DNA of 64,000 nucleotides from JAPLDB01 sp038230515 (GCA_038230515.1 JBBRND010000019.1:26725-90724); one strand, 5' to 3'; counted from the first letter of the stretch, positions 17,831-27,899 are shown. The notes: generated by a model from the letters alone, not told the origin. Made by a program: numbers and translations.

Positions 17831-18568
17831 ATGGCGAAAAATCTTAATGAATATTACGAAAAGACATACACGGAAGTTGCTTCTTCATATGATCATTCCA
17901 GATATGCAGGGCCGAAGAGAGAATTTTCTAAAAGTTCAAGGAATGATATTTTTATTTCTGTACTAAGTGAATTCGGGATACAAAAAAATTCGCCAATTAC
18001 TGATGTGGCGTCAGGTACCGGAAGGGTAGTCCACTGCCTTCTTCAAAATGGGTTCACTAAAATTACTGCTACAGATCTTACACAAGCCATGCTCGATGTG
18101 AGTAAAAAAAATCTCCCCGAGGGAACGAGCCAATTCATCAACTATCATTGTGCGGATATGAAGAAGTTACCATTACCGGATAATTCTGCCGATGTTATAA
18201 CAGTCGGAAAATTTTTTTACCTCATACCAAAAGATGAATACGATGATTATATGACAGATGTAAAAAGAGTATTGAAAAATGATGGATTGCTCATTTGCGA
18301 AATTTCAAATGCGCTGCACCTTTTTAATCCATTTAGTTTTTTGAAAACATTTTTCATGAAGAATTTGTTTGGAAAAAAAATAATGAGCTATGCTTATTTT
18401 TGGGAATTAAAAAAGATTTTTTCAAAATTTCAACTCTTGAATGTAATTGGTATTGACTTCCCTTTTTTCTTGGTAAAAAACTACTCGTCATTAAAAAAAA
18501 TAAATAAAATCCCACTTCTGGGCATATTAGGCGGAAGTTTTATTGTCGTTTATCGCTTGAAAAAATAA
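17831..18568 (+). CDS. Class I SAM-dependent methyltransferase
   Basis: A 245-residue methyltransferase with motif I ITDVASGTGRVVHCLL at about residues 55-70, acidic ATDLTQAML at the end of strand 2, and ADMKKLPLPDNSADVITVG for motifs II-III. It is similar in layout to Methyltransf_11/25 proteins. The substrate is likely a sugar or a polymer-end group given the locus, but this is inference. It lies 11 bases before the kinase-like gene and 62 bases after the nucleotidyltransferase-fold gene. Confidence 0.85.
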   Translation: MAKNLNEYYEKTYTEVASSYDHSRYAGPKREFSKSSRNDIFISVLSEFGIQKNSPITDVASGTGRVVHCLLQNGFTKITATDLTQAMLDVSKKNLPEGTSQFINYHCADMKKLPLPDNSADVITVGKFFYLIPKDEYDDYMTDVKRVLKNDGLLICEISNALHLFNPFSFLKTFFMKNLFGKKIMSYAYFWELKKIFSKFQLLNVIGIDFPFFLVKNYSSLKKINKIPLLGILGGSFIVVYRLKK

Positions 18569-18579
18569 GGTAGGTGTAG

Positions 18580-19500
18580 ATGAATGAGCGGATTGCTGCA
18601 ATATTGAATGAACATGGTCTCACCTTTATTTCAATTCTCAGTGCGAGTAAGGAGAGAAACGTAATACTTGCAAAAGACAAAAAAGAGACTAAAATAGTTG
18701 TTAAAGTATTTACCAAAGTAAACCGTTTTTTATGGAAGGAAATTGATTTCCTGAAACAGGTTTCAAATCAACAATTTCATTTTGTTGAGTTTCCTCGAAT
18801 TTTAGCTGTTGGTAACGATTTTTTTTTAATGTCATTTTTAGACCGTGAACATCAAACCCGAGACTCTATTTCTCAAAAAAAATGGACAACTGAAAACTAC
18901 CAATCTTTTGTATCTGGATTAGTTGAATTTCAGAATATACAACGAAGCAAGAAAAACTTTACAGAGGTTGAACAATTGAAAGGGTGTGTGTTTCCTGTAA
19001 TGATTATACTAAAAGGGTATCTTAGTTTTAGAAAGAATATTAGTATTCTCGATCGATTGAAAATTATTCAGCTATCTATTATTTATTTAATTGGCTCTTT
19101 ATTTTGGAAAAAAGTAAACGTGCATTATGATTTTCAAACGTACAATTACTCATTTTTAAACGGCAGTTCAAAAATGTCTATTCTTGATTTTGAAACAGGA
19201 CCTTACAAAGGGGATAAATGGCATGATGTTGCATATTATTGTTCTATTTCTCCTGCTTCACTTTCGAGTTGGACTTATCAGAAAAAAATTTTAAGAAAAT
19301 TTATAGGACAATCAGGGATTAAAATCAACACATGGGTGCGGTGCCAAAAACTGAGGTGTGTTTTTGTTGCTGTTCAGCTAATACGTTACGATTTTTTTCG
19401 TAACGATTCTCAAATTAAAAAAATATATTCTGATAATATTAGTAAGGTACTTCTTGATAAAAATAAATTCAGAATCTGGATAAAAGAGATAATGAACTAA
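18580..19500 (+). CDS. Aminoglycoside/choline kinase-like phosphotransferase
   Basis: A 306-residue protein with the protein-kinase-like small-molecule fold. The N-lobe has IVVKVFTK, a candidate ATP-binding lysine. The catalytic loop is HYDFQTYNY near residue 181 (H-x-D-x4-N), and the metal-binding ILDFETG follows near 202. This is the APH/choline-kinase arrangement. Its presence inside a polysaccharide locus between methyltransferases suggests phosphorylation of a small polyol, amino alcohol or lipid-linked sugar used for decoration. Strongly divergent; the assignment rests on the two motifs and their spacing. Confidence 0.65.
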   Translation: MNERIAAILNEHGLTFISILSASKERNVILAKDKKETKIVVKVFTKVNRFLWKEIDFLKQVSNQQFHFVEFPRILAVGNDFFLMSFLDREHQTRDSISQKKWTTENYQSFVSGLVEFQNIQRSKKNFTEVEQLKGCVFPVMIILKGYLSFRKNISILDRLKIIQLSIIYLIGSLFWKKVNVHYDFQTYNYSFLNGSSKMSILDFETGPYKGDKWHDVAYYCSISPASLSSWTYQKKILRKFIGQSGIKINTWVRCQKLRCVFVAVQLIRYDFFRNDSQIKKIYSDNISKVLLDKNKFRIWIKEIMN

Positions 19501-19593
19501 AATCTGTAAATAAAAGTATCTAAAATGGGCACTCGGAACAACATAATCAAGTTCTTTTTTTTTGTTAGTCCGTTTGGGAAAGCATAAAATCAA

Positions 19594-20577
19594 ATGAAAT
19601 TTTCATTCACTAATATACCTCACTTTGTTTCGCCCGAAGATTATCAAGATGTTATTGATAGGCAGGTGGGAAGATTGAAGAAGGTTGAAGGATTGAAAGC
19701 AATATACCAAATTGGAGGAATCAATACTCCTGGTATTTCGGATATTGATTTTCTTGTTGTATTTGAGGAGAACGTAAAACTTAGTAAAAATTTTGTGACA
19801 GAAATCTCCTCTGAAGATCGCTACCTGTTCACACATAATTTATTTGGGACTACGGTTAAGTTTCTTGAACAATTAGAACAATTTACATTTTTCGGGAAAT
19901 ATATTTTACTTTCAGGTGACGACTTAAAACCGATGCATTATCAACTCGAACTCGCTCAAGAGAAGCAACTCAAGAAACAGATAGCGTTTGAGTACCTGAT
20001 CAAAGCTTACATAAGCATCTGCATTGAAAAATGCTACTCTACAATAAAACTTCGTAACTTGTTTCTTTACGCGAAGGCGTTGCTTATTGATCTTTCTTTT
20101 TTTGAAATTGAATCAGGAAAATTAGCAGAAGTTTTGAATGAAATTATCCAGGTAAGGGAAAATTGGTTTAAGAAAAAACCGTCTCTTTCAGAACTTTCAA
20201 ATCTGGTTGAGGAATATTACAATTCTCTTCTAGGTCAATTAAATATTTTGCTTAAAAGCGAAAATTTTTATCTCGCAGAAAAATATAATCACAAGATTAG
20301 CCGTCATATACGACTCATGCATGGTGACCAGGTGCATTTCATGAGGAATGGAATTGTGTTTTCCCGCTTCGTAACAAAGATCAGCCCCTATTTATTTAAT
20401 CTTCAAAATAAGTTTAATAATTTTATATTTGTACTTCCTATTCAAAGGGAATTGATACCTGCTTCGATAGCGCAGCGGCATGAATATATTGGTTCCATGG
20501 TGAAATACAATCAGAACTATTTGCCTCACTTTATCCCAACCGCCTACGGATTAAATATCTTCTCACCTTATGCTTAA
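19594..20577 (+). CDS. Second nucleotidyltransferase-fold protein
   Basis: A 327-residue protein. Near residues 40-57 it reads QIGGINTPGISDIDFLVV, the G-G...S-D-x-D pattern of the minimal nucleotidyltransferase fold. The rest is predicted helical without a recognisable family. It differs from the protein at 16749 outside this motif, so it is not a simple tandem duplicate. Its last 8 bases overlap the next methyltransferase gene, implying tight co-expression. The motif is seen directly; the activity is inferred. Confidence 0.6.
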   Translation: MKFSFTNIPHFVSPEDYQDVIDRQVGRLKKVEGLKAIYQIGGINTPGISDIDFLVVFEENVKLSKNFVTEISSEDRYLFTHNLFGTTVKFLEQLEQFTFFGKYILLSGDDLKPMHYQLELAQEKQLKKQIAFEYLIKAYISICIEKCYSTIKLRNLFLYAKALLIDLSFFEIESGKLAEVLNEIIQVRENWFKKKPSLSELSNLVEEYYNSLLGQLNILLKSENFYLAEKYNHKISRHIRLMHGDQVHFMRNGIVFSRFVTKISPYLFNLQNKFNNFIFVLPIQRELIPASIAQRHEYIGSMVKYNQNYLPHFIPTAYGLNIFSPYA

Positions 20578-21286
20578 AATCCGAAATCTTGGGGCGATTA
20601 TTCCTGATTCACTCCGGACAGATTTTATCTTAAAGGAATTTGAAGTCCTTGGTAAAAAAAAACGATTACTTGATTTGGGCTGCGGAGTAAAGCCATTCAA
20701 GTGTGTTTACAGTAATTATTGCGAATCCTCTGTTGGAATAGATGTTGCTCAAACGCTGCACGGAACAGAGCAGGTAGATGTAATTTATGATGGAAAAAAA
20801 ATTCCTTTTGCTAATCAGGAATTTGATATTGTTTTTTGTACCGAAGTATTGGAACATGTTCCTGAGCCCACAGAGTTTTTAAACGAAATATTTCGTGTGC
20901 TTAAGCCGCACGGAACTTTAATTATGACTGTTCCGTTTCTTGTTCCTTTGCATGAGGAGCCCCATGATTTTTTTCGCTATACGAAACACGCACTAAAATA
21001 TATGTTGGAGAAAACCGGGTACAAAGTTAAAACCATTACTGTTTTTTCAGAATACTTCGGAGTAATGATTAGCTTTGGAGTTGTGCTTCAACTGAAATTC
21101 TGGAATGTACTTGCTAAGAAGAGCCATTTACCCGCAATCTACAGTGTATGGAATCCGTTTATTTTTCTTTTTGTTTGGCTTCCGCAAGCGATGATACTTA
21201 AGTTGTATAAAATAAAATTTCTTGGCAAATTGTGGAAACGACTTGGTTATTTTCCTAAAGGGTACGGAATAATTGCGGAGAAATGA
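20570..21286 (+). CDS. Class I SAM-dependent methyltransferase
   Basis: A 238-residue methyltransferase (Methyltransf_11 type) with motif I LLDLGCGVKPFKCVY at about residues 34-48, GIDVAQTLHG next, FDIVFCTEVLEHVPEPTEF as the post-II motif, and VLKPHGTLIMTVPFL. It begins inside the end of the nucleotidyltransferase-fold gene and its stop overlaps the start of the following glycosyltransferase by 4 bases, so the three are translationally coupled. It probably methylates a sugar residue of the polymer. Confidence 0.87.
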   Translation: MLKIRNLGAIIPDSLRTDFILKEFEVLGKKKRLLDLGCGVKPFKCVYSNYCESSVGIDVAQTLHGTEQVDVIYDGKKIPFANQEFDIVFCTEVLEHVPEPTEFLNEIFRVLKPHGTLIMTVPFLVPLHEEPHDFFRYTKHALKYMLEKTGYKVKTITVFSEYFGVMISFGVVLQLKFWNVLAKKSHLPAIYSVWNPFIFLFVWLPQAMILKLYKIKFLGKLWKRLGYFPKGYGIIAEK

Positions 21287-22392
21287 TTCGGGTTGTTCAT
21301 GTAATATGGTCAATAAAATTTGGCGGCATTGAAAAGCTAGTCTTCGATTTAATAAAGCAACAAGAGAAGAATAAGTTTTTAAAGGTCGAATTATTAATTT
21401 GCAAAAAGGAAGAAGAGACGATCGAAAAAATTGCAGCATCCGGAATCTCTCACCGGTATGTAAATTTGAAAAGCGGAATGGATTTTTCGTTTTCAGCTTT
21501 CAGGAAAATGAAAATTATTTTTAAATCTGTTGACATCATTCATTTTCATGCCTTCAATCCATTAACTGCATGGGCGGCTGCATCTTCCGGAAAAAAAATA
21601 TTCTACACTGAACATGGGAATTTCGGATTCGGAAGGAAGCGTAAATTCGGTGATCCAATTAATCTTTTTTTTCTAAGGAGGTTTCTAAAAAAGTCTGTTG
21701 CATTTATTTCTTTCAACTCATTATTTACCCGTTCATTCGCATTAAAACGGTATCGGTTGAAAGATAACGTTGGGAAAATGATTTATAACGGCATTGATTT
21801 ATCTCTTCAGTTACAAAATCAGCCAATTGATGACGAATGGAGGAAAAGATTTTCAGGCAAATTTGTAGTTGGTACATCTTCCCGCTTTGCCGGATTTAAA
21901 CGGATCGATCGTTTAATAAAAGCATTTGCGAAATTCACAATTAATGAGGATACTGTATTGTTGCTGGTTGGCGATGGGGTGCTTATGCCTAATCTCAAAA
22001 AACTAGTAGAAGAATTGCAATTAAACAACAAAGTTTTTTTTGCCGGGTATCGTGAAAATGTCGGTGCGTTTCAGCAACTCATGGATGTATGCGTATTCCC
22101 TAGTGAGAACGAGCCGTTCGGGCTGGTTGCTGTTGAAACTTTGTCACTTGGAAAACCGACAATTGTATTTAGGGATGGAGGCGGCATTATTGAAATCGTA
22201 GAAGAAATTTCGCCAGATGATGTAGTGGAGGACGAACATCATCTTGTTGAAAGGTTGAATTTTTATTTTTCGAATCGCGCGGAATTGACTAATAATTCTA
22301 ATGCACGTAAGTTATATGCGGGGCGTTTTGATATACGAGTGATGGAGGAAATATTTTATGGAGAATATAAAAAAATGATTGAGGAAAAGTAA
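21283..22392 (+). CDS. Glycosyltransferase family 4
   Basis: A 369-residue GT-B glycosyltransferase. The N-terminus MIRVVHVIWSIKFGGIEKLV is typical of GT4 enzymes, the C-terminal half has FVVGTSSRFAGFKRIDRLI, VLLLVGDGVLMPNLKK, VFFAGYRENV and the E-x7-E donor motif ENEPFGLVAVETLSLGKPTI. It transfers a nucleotide-activated sugar to the growing lipid-linked repeat on the inner face of the membrane. Its start overlaps the preceding methyltransferase stop. Confidence 0.92.
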   Translation: MIRVVHVIWSIKFGGIEKLVFDLIKQQEKNKFLKVELLICKKEEETIEKIAASGISHRYVNLKSGMDFSFSAFRKMKIIFKSVDIIHFHAFNPLTAWAAASSGKKIFYTEHGNFGFGRKRKFGDPINLFFLRRFLKKSVAFISFNSLFTRSFALKRYRLKDNVGKMIYNGIDLSLQLQNQPIDDEWRKRFSGKFVVGTSSRFAGFKRIDRLIKAFAKFTINEDTVLLLVGDGVLMPNLKKLVEELQLNNKVFFAGYRENVGAFQQLMDVCVFPSENEPFGLVAVETLSLGKPTIVFRDGGGIIEIVEEISPDDVVEDEHHLVERLNFYFSNRAELTNNSNARKLYAGRFDIRVMEEIFYGEYKKMIEEK

Positions 22393-22423
22393 ATGGTATG
22401 CGACAAAAACTATAATTTTTAAA

Positions 22424-23545
22424 ATGAAACGGGTTCTACTTATATCGAATGTTCCGCAACCATACCGTGTTCCACTCTTCAACGAAATAGACCGGCAGTT
22501 GAAAGAAAGGGGTGATGAACTTAAAGTTGTATTTGCAGCAGCAGGATACAGCCGAAGAAAATTCAAGCTTGATTTTTCTGAAATGAAATTTGCTTACGAA
22601 ATTCTGAAATCGAAGAAGATGAGTTTTGATAATCAGGAGAAAACGATGTTTACTTATAGAGGTATCAATCGTGTTATTTCTGATTACAAACCTGACAGGA
22701 TTATTGTAGCAGGATATAGTTTGGCAACGATCAAAATCTACTTACGTTCTTTTTTTCAAAAGATTGAATATATTATTTGGAGTGAATCAATTGATTCTCC
22801 GGGGCGACTTGATTCCTCATTCAGATTGTTCGAGCGAAAACTTCTTGTCAGGAGAGCTTCCGCTTTTATTGCGAGCGGGTTGAAGGCGAAGGAGTACTTA
22901 GTTTCCCTGGGTGCACCAGCAGAAAGAGTTTTTATTGGAATTGATACGGTGGACACAATTTTTTTTTCTGAGGAAACGAATAAGATCAGGGCGGCCCTTG
23001 CGAAGCCGGAGAAAATGCGTCTTATCTACTTTGGTTATTTGGTTCCCAGGAAAAACGTGGCAAAACTTATTGAAATAATTGAGCAACTTTCGCTAACACG
23101 AAAAGATTTTGTGTTAGATATTCTTGGCGATGGTAATGAACGATCTGCTCTTGAAAAACAGGTTGCCGAAAAAAAATTAAATGATGTAGTAAAATTTCAT
23201 GGCTTTATTCAGAAGGAGGAGTTGCCGAAATATCTTGCTCAGAGTTGTTGCTTTTTGTTTCAAACAGATTTTGATGTATGGGGAATGGTGCTGAACGAAG
23301 CAATGGCAGCAGGCCTGCCGGTTCTCTCATCTATTAATGCCGCAGCCACTTTTGATCTTACCATTGAAGGTGAAACAGGATTTGCTGTTGACTACAACAA
23401 TAAAGAAGATGTGATAAAAAAAATAAATTTCCTTCTTGATAACCCCGAACGTGCTGCGGAGATGGGAAAGAAATCGCAACAATTTATTGAAGAGAAGGTA
23501 AATATTAAAGTAAGTGCTGACGGGTTTATTCAATCTTTGATTTGA
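22424..23545 (+). CDS. Glycosyltransferase family 4
   Basis: A 373-residue GT-B glycosyltransferase with MKRVLLISNVPQPYRVPLFN at the N-terminus, RLIYFGYLVPRKNVAKLIEI, FVLDILGDGNERSALEKQV, VKFHGFIQKEELPKYLAQ and the donor-site region DVWGMVLNEAMAAGLPVL. The ATG at 22424 is preferred over the upstream ATG at 22379, which would overlap the previous gene and add non-family residues. Sugar specificity is unknown. It ends the run of forward, closely spaced polysaccharide genes. Confidence 0.9.
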   Translation: MKRVLLISNVPQPYRVPLFNEIDRQLKERGDELKVVFAAAGYSRRKFKLDFSEMKFAYEILKSKKMSFDNQEKTMFTYRGINRVISDYKPDRIIVAGYSLATIKIYLRSFFQKIEYIIWSESIDSPGRLDSSFRLFERKLLVRRASAFIASGLKAKEYLVSLGAPAERVFIGIDTVDTIFFSEETNKIRAALAKPEKMRLIYFGYLVPRKNVAKLIEIIEQLSLTRKDFVLDILGDGNERSALEKQVAEKKLNDVVKFHGFIQKEELPKYLAQSCCFLFQTDFDVWGMVLNEAMAAGLPVLSSINAAATFDLTIEGETGFAVDYNNKEDVIKKINFLLDNPERAAEMGKKSQQFIEEKVNIKVSADGFIQSLI

Positions 23546-23773
23546 GTTGATTTCTTCCTTTGTCAAGAGATTTAGTAACCCCTTTTTCGAGGTTCCAAAT
23601 TAAACTTGTTGACTTTGCAACAAGAAACTTCCAGAAAAAGCAATTTGATTTCTTAATTCAGAATTGTCTGAATTTTCAGTTAATAAAAAGCTTGCCTGAC
23701 TTTTCTGCATCTGAATAAATAATTATTTTTGAACAGAATATTAAATTACCACAAAAAAAATTTTAAGAAAAAT

Positions 23774-24520
23774 ATGCGAGTGATAAATAAAATACTGTCA
23801 GGATTTGATCTTAAACTAAGTAGGGTTAAGCTTAACGACAGACCTCCTGCGGGGTTTACAGAGCGGTATCAAAAACAATTTACGGAATTAAAGAAAAACA
23901 GCAACGGATTTAAGTTGTTTGATACGGTTAAATGGGAAGGCGGGCATCATCCTGAAAGTTACGTTGATGTCGAATGCAACTTTGCTTCTTCACAGATTTG
24001 CAGAATTGCTCCAGAAAGCATTTTGGACATTGGCTCTTACAGGCGGTTTCTTATTGGCTTAATGGCACATTTCAAGGTGACGACAATTGACATCAGGGAA
24101 CGCACAGCTTACTTAAAAAATGAAAACTGTGTGACCGGAAACGCAATAAATTTAAGCTTTCCTGATAATCAGTTTGACCTTGTGTTGGCACTTTGTTCTA
24201 TTGCAAATTTCGGAATGGGCAGGTATGGAGACGATTTTGATATGGATGCTGACCGCAAAGCAATAAATGAAATGATCAGGGTGATAAAGCCGGGCGGCAG
24301 ATTAATCTTCACAACATCAATTACCAGGGCAGAACCATTCATATTTTTTAATTCCCATAAAACGTATTCTTATGAAATGATCAAAAATTTTTGTCGCGGA
24401 ATGGTTTGTGAGGAAGAAAGTTTTTTCAACATGCAGCTTGCCCGTGTATGCTCATTTGATGAAATAACAAATAAGAACCCTCAATGGAGTCTTTATTGCG
24501 GCTGCTGGAAAAAACTATGA
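23774..24520 (+). CDS. Methyltransferase-like protein (DUF268-like)
   Basis: A 248-residue protein with a SAM-type core: ILDIGSYRRFLIGLMAHF, TTIDIRERTAYL, FPDNQFDLVLALCSIANFGM and IRVIKPGGRLIFTTSI. The segment FGMGRYGDDFDMDADRKAI after the third strand resembles DUF268 methyltransferase-like proteins. ATG 23774 is chosen because it follows a purine-rich stretch (TAAGAAAAAT); a TTG at 23729 would add 15 residues. It lies 228 bases beyond the last glycosyltransferase and marks the end of the polysaccharide block. Confidence 0.8.
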   Translation: MRVINKILSGFDLKLSRVKLNDRPPAGFTERYQKQFTELKKNSNGFKLFDTVKWEGGHHPESYVDVECNFASSQICRIAPESILDIGSYRRFLIGLMAHFKVTTIDIRERTAYLKNENCVTGNAINLSFPDNQFDLVLALCSIANFGMGRYGDDFDMDADRKAINEMIRVIKPGGRLIFTTSITRAEPFIFFNSHKTYSYEMIKNFCRGMVCEEESFFNMQLARVCSFDEITNKNPQWSLYCGCWKKL

Positions 24521-24558
24521 GAAGCTGATTCTGATCCTTGCTAAATTTTTATTCCCCC

Positions 24559-27255
24559 CTATTTTTTTTCAACCAATACCTTTTGCCTCGATGATTCATT
24601 CATTGAAAGAACATTCACTACAAAAAAATTATTTCTGCAGGAAGCGGAAGGATCAATGCTGATCTGAAGTTCTTTTTTATCTTTTGAAAGCCGCATCGTA
24701 GTCAGCACTTCTTTTCCTGTCATATCCTGAACAACTGCCTGCACATCTTCCATACTGTTTCCTTCTTTGCTTACGTAAATTAAATTTCCTGCTGTAGGAT
24801 TCGGGAACATAGTGTAGGAGGGATGTTCATCATAGAAAATATGAACGGGTTCAAAATAAATTTTCCGTCCGTCAAAATCGGTTTGACTCAACCGGTAAAA
24901 TGAATTTCCCTGAAGCGGATTTGCATCCGTGATGTGGTAGCTCGTATTGTGATGACTGTTGCCCGATCCTTTTACTGCTGTCAAAGAATCGAAGGCGATT
25001 CCATCTACAGAACGTTCCACCGTAAAATAATTGCTGTTGGTTTCTGATGCTGTTGTCCATTCGCAGCGAACGCTGTTTTCTTCTCTTTTTGCTGTGAAAC
25101 TGATGAGTTGTATCGGCAATGTTGCAGGTGGAAATCCCAATGCAAATATTGTATTGAAGTTGGTAATCGTATTCGATGTTATATTTCCGGTTACGTTTGC
25201 CGTTCCAGTTCCGCCATAGTCAATCCAGTTTGCGATGCCGTTATCATGTACCATGCTCACGCGGTTTTTATTTACCACGCTGTCATCAACATCATAATAA
25301 AGAGTCATGTTTGCTGTGCTGAAGTTTGAAACATTCTGTCGCGTAAAATTCCAGTACCGGACACTCGATACCCTCGAAATGGTGGACGGTAGAATGTAAT
25401 TCAGAGCTGTGGCAGATGAATTGAATACTTCGCCTTTGTAAGTAACAGATGTGCTGTTCGAGTGAGTGACTGAAAGTACAGCAGGTCGGTATGCGCTTCC
25501 TTTTCCAATCGGATAGTTCCGTGTAGTTGTTGACGAAGTTGCAACGGTGTTTATCATCGGTCCATCCACATAAGAAGAAGTTGAACCCATTGTTGCATTG
25601 CCCGTGCTTGTTACAGTAATTATTTTTGTTGCCGTTGTAACCAGGTTTCCTGATGTCATGGTGAGAAGGTTGGAAACGTTTTCTGCAGTTTCCAATGTTA
25701 CATTGCCCGAACAGGAAATAGTGAGGTTGTAGAAAGTTGTGGTGGCGCTTCCACCGATTGATTGCGCTTCGGTGCTTCCCATTGTCATAATGCCTGTGCG
25801 TGGAGTTAGTGTTCCGTCATTGTAAAAACCATACACTCCATCATACGTGGAAGTTAGCGTCATCCCTTTGCTGTCGTAGTTAGTGCCGCCATACGAACGG
25901 TTGTCGAAAATTTTTCCGGAGTTTATTTTTAAGCTGAGGAATTTATAGTCAGCAGAAGTTCCGCTGTTTGGCGCAAGCGTAATGGTATTTCCTGAAGGAC
26001 CTGCGACTACCATATTCGGCTGCACTGCATTTGCATAAGGAGCAAAATTGAATGTCTTGTTATTTCCTGTAGAGGCATTTCCGAACTGAACAGTGCCCGC
26101 GAGAGTAGTAACGCTTCCATTGTTTCCGCAGATGCCCCAGTCAATAACAGAACTGCCGGTAATGTTTGGCGACTGCATTGTTATTGTTCCCGCGCTCATG
26201 TAAAAAGAACTTGAAGAAACATCATTGACCAGAAACGGCTCTACAATTGTTCCCGTTGTGCCGCTGTTGAGAAGAATGGTTCCCCCCGTCATCTTAAAAC
26301 TAAACGGATCGCTTGATGAACCTGTTGCATAAGAAATTCCTCCGTAAACAACCAACGAGCCGGATGATACTTCAAGATAAGGAACAATACCTCCGATCTG
26401 CTGGTAGCGCAAACCGTTTATGCCTGCAGTGGTTGCAATATAGACAGTGCCGCCATTTATGTACAGCGATCCATTCAGGTAAACGTAATTGCTGCCGGGA
26501 GAAAATGTAACTGAACCCTGCGGCACTTTGAATGCGACATTTTCTGTTATGTAAAATGTAGAAGCGCCTGAAGAGTTGACCGAATAGCTTCCGCTGTTAT
26601 CGTGAATGTAGGTTCCTTCTGTGGTAGTAAGAGTAACGATGGCGGTTTCAAATGCTGATGATTGCACATCCATGGTGGCAGCGACTGTTGACTTATTCAT
26701 TGTTACATTTTTCAACGACCAGGTTCCCGATCCTGAAATAGTCGAATTTGAAGATGTATTGAAAGTAGCGTTTACTATATCATTATTGTCATAAACTAAA
26801 CTTACCGTTCCGTTGTTGGTAAGGTTGCCGCCAATAGTTAAGGTGTGAGTTCGCGAAGCGTTGCTGTTGTAGATAAGCGTACCGCCACTGTAAATTGTTA
26901 TGTTTCCACTTACTGTAAGCGTGTAATTTCCTCCGCTCGAATATTCCAGTTGCCCGGATGTGCCTTGCCCGATGTCAATAGTTGCGCAGGCGCTCGAAGT
27001 GTTTATGTAAATGGTGTATCCGTTCCCGATCTTCACATCATCTCCCGCAATAGGAAAAGCAGATGCAGATGCACCACCATAGCTTGCTGTGCTCCATGTT
27101 GCATTTGCATTCCAGTTGCCGCCACTGGTGCGCGAATAAAAAGTGGTTGCGCTTACGCTGTTTCCCTCTGCAAGAAGTGCAAAGGATAAAATCATCCGTA
27201 TCCTTAGCAGGTGGACGATTTTGATCAAAGCACTATTTTTATTCTTCGCGTTCAT
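24559..27255 (-). CDS. Large secreted beta-rich T9SS protein
   Basis: An 898-residue surface protein. A hydrophobic signal (RIRMILSFALLAEG) precedes the recurring Bacteroidota opening GGNWNANATWST, after which residues about 60-700 are Ser/Thr/Gly/Asn-rich short strands typical of a right-handed beta-helix (LTVSGNITIYSGGTL and similar turns). Near residues 745-820 there is a fibronectin-like segment (VRCEWTTASETNSNYFTVER), and the end carries a T9SS type A sorting domain (MFPNPTAGNLIYVS). It probably acts as an adhesin or matrix protein; no catalytic motif is seen. The gene converges on the DUF268-like gene with 38 bases between stops. Confidence 0.85.
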   Translation of the reverse strand: MNAKNKNSALIKIVHLLRIRMILSFALLAEGNSVSATTFYSRTSGGNWNANATWSTASYGGASASAFPIAGDDVKIGNGYTIYINTSSACATIDIGQGTSGQLEYSSGGNYTLTVSGNITIYSGGTLIYNSNASRTHTLTIGGNLTNNGTVSLVYDNNDIVNATFNTSSNSTISGSGTWSLKNVTMNKSTVAATMDVQSSAFETAIVTLTTTEGTYIHDNSGSYSVNSSGASTFYITENVAFKVPQGSVTFSPGSNYVYLNGSLYINGGTVYIATTAGINGLRYQQIGGIVPYLEVSSGSLVVYGGISYATGSSSDPFSFKMTGGTILLNSGTTGTIVEPFLVNDVSSSSFYMSAGTITMQSPNITGSSVIDWGICGNNGSVTTLAGTVQFGNASTGNNKTFNFAPYANAVQPNMVVAGPSGNTITLAPNSGTSADYKFLSLKINSGKIFDNRSYGGTNYDSKGMTLTSTYDGVYGFYNDGTLTPRTGIMTMGSTEAQSIGGSATTTFYNLTISCSGNVTLETAENVSNLLTMTSGNLVTTATKIITVTSTGNATMGSTSSYVDGPMINTVATSSTTTRNYPIGKGSAYRPAVLSVTHSNSTSVTYKGEVFNSSATALNYILPSTISRVSSVRYWNFTRQNVSNFSTANMTLYYDVDDSVVNKNRVSMVHDNGIANWIDYGGTGTANVTGNITSNTITNFNTIFALGFPPATLPIQLISFTAKREENSVRCEWTTASETNSNYFTVERSVDGIAFDSLTAVKGSGNSHHNTSYHITDANPLQGNSFYRLSQTDFDGRKIYFEPVHIFYDEHPSYTMFPNPTAGNLIYVSKEGNSMEDVQAVVQDMTGKEVLTTMRLSKDKKELQISIDPSASCRNNFFVVNVLSMNESSRQKVLVEKK

Positions 27256-27590
27256 CTTTTTTCTGCTGGCAGTTTAATCCACTGATTTTGCAGAAAAATT
27301 TCTCTATAAAGATCACGCTCTTTTGAGGTATGAAAGACTCACAATGGCGCCAGAATTACAGATGTAAGATTTCCTGACTCAGAAAAATAGCGGATCGTTG
27401 TTTTTGGGAAATGAATGCACTTAAGTTGGAGAATGAAGACTAATTCTGTGTTAAGAGGCATTAAAAAAAGTGTAAGAAGAGAAAGGGAATTTTTATTTAC
27501 GGCATATAACCAGAGAGAATTTCACCCAATTCCTGTAATCAAAAATTGATTACTCCAAATCCGTTTTTGCTTTTTTTCTTTGCTGCGCCT
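27256..27590. other. Gene-free divergent intergenic region
   Basis: 335 bases between the minus-strand T9SS gene and the plus-strand HTH-like gene. No RNA gene, repeat or clear promoter pair was found by eye. Promoters for both neighbours must lie here. Confidence 0.5.
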
Positions 27591-27899
27591 ATGCAAAACG
27601 AAATGGAAGCGAATGATGTTCTCAAACATTGGCTCTCACTTATTCTCATCATCTGCGAAAAGCGGGGCATCACTTTTGACTTGCTTCCCGAACTTTTAAA
27701 TGAGAAAAGGCAAAATGTTTGGAGCACCTTCAAGGGGAAGCGAATTATTTCCATCTACAAGGTGTTCTATTATTTCAAAGTGCTGAAGATTAATCCGGAG
27801 GATGTAATATCTTTAAATGATCCGCTGCAAGGCAAACCAACTATTGAAGGCAAAGCTCTTTCAACTCAAAACAAAAAAAGCTTACAAGAAACTCTCTGA
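27591..27899 (+). CDS. Small HTH-like protein
   Basis: A 102-residue protein of unknown family. Residues 25-75 read as a compact helical domain (ITFDLLPELLNEKRQNVWST, then VFYYFKVLKINPEDVISL) compatible with a lambda-repressor-like helix-turn-helix, with a Lys/Gln-rich tail. ATG 27591 is used; the frame is open to a TTG at 27546 but the extra residues are low-complexity Phe. It precedes the FN3-like gene by 52 bases in the same direction and may regulate it. Moderate confidence that it is a gene, low for DNA binding. Confidence 0.5.
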   Translation: MQNEMEANDVLKHWLSLILIICEKRGITFDLLPELLNEKRQNVWSTFKGKRIISIYKVFYYFKVLKINPEDVISLNDPLQGKPTIEGKALSTQNKKSLQETL

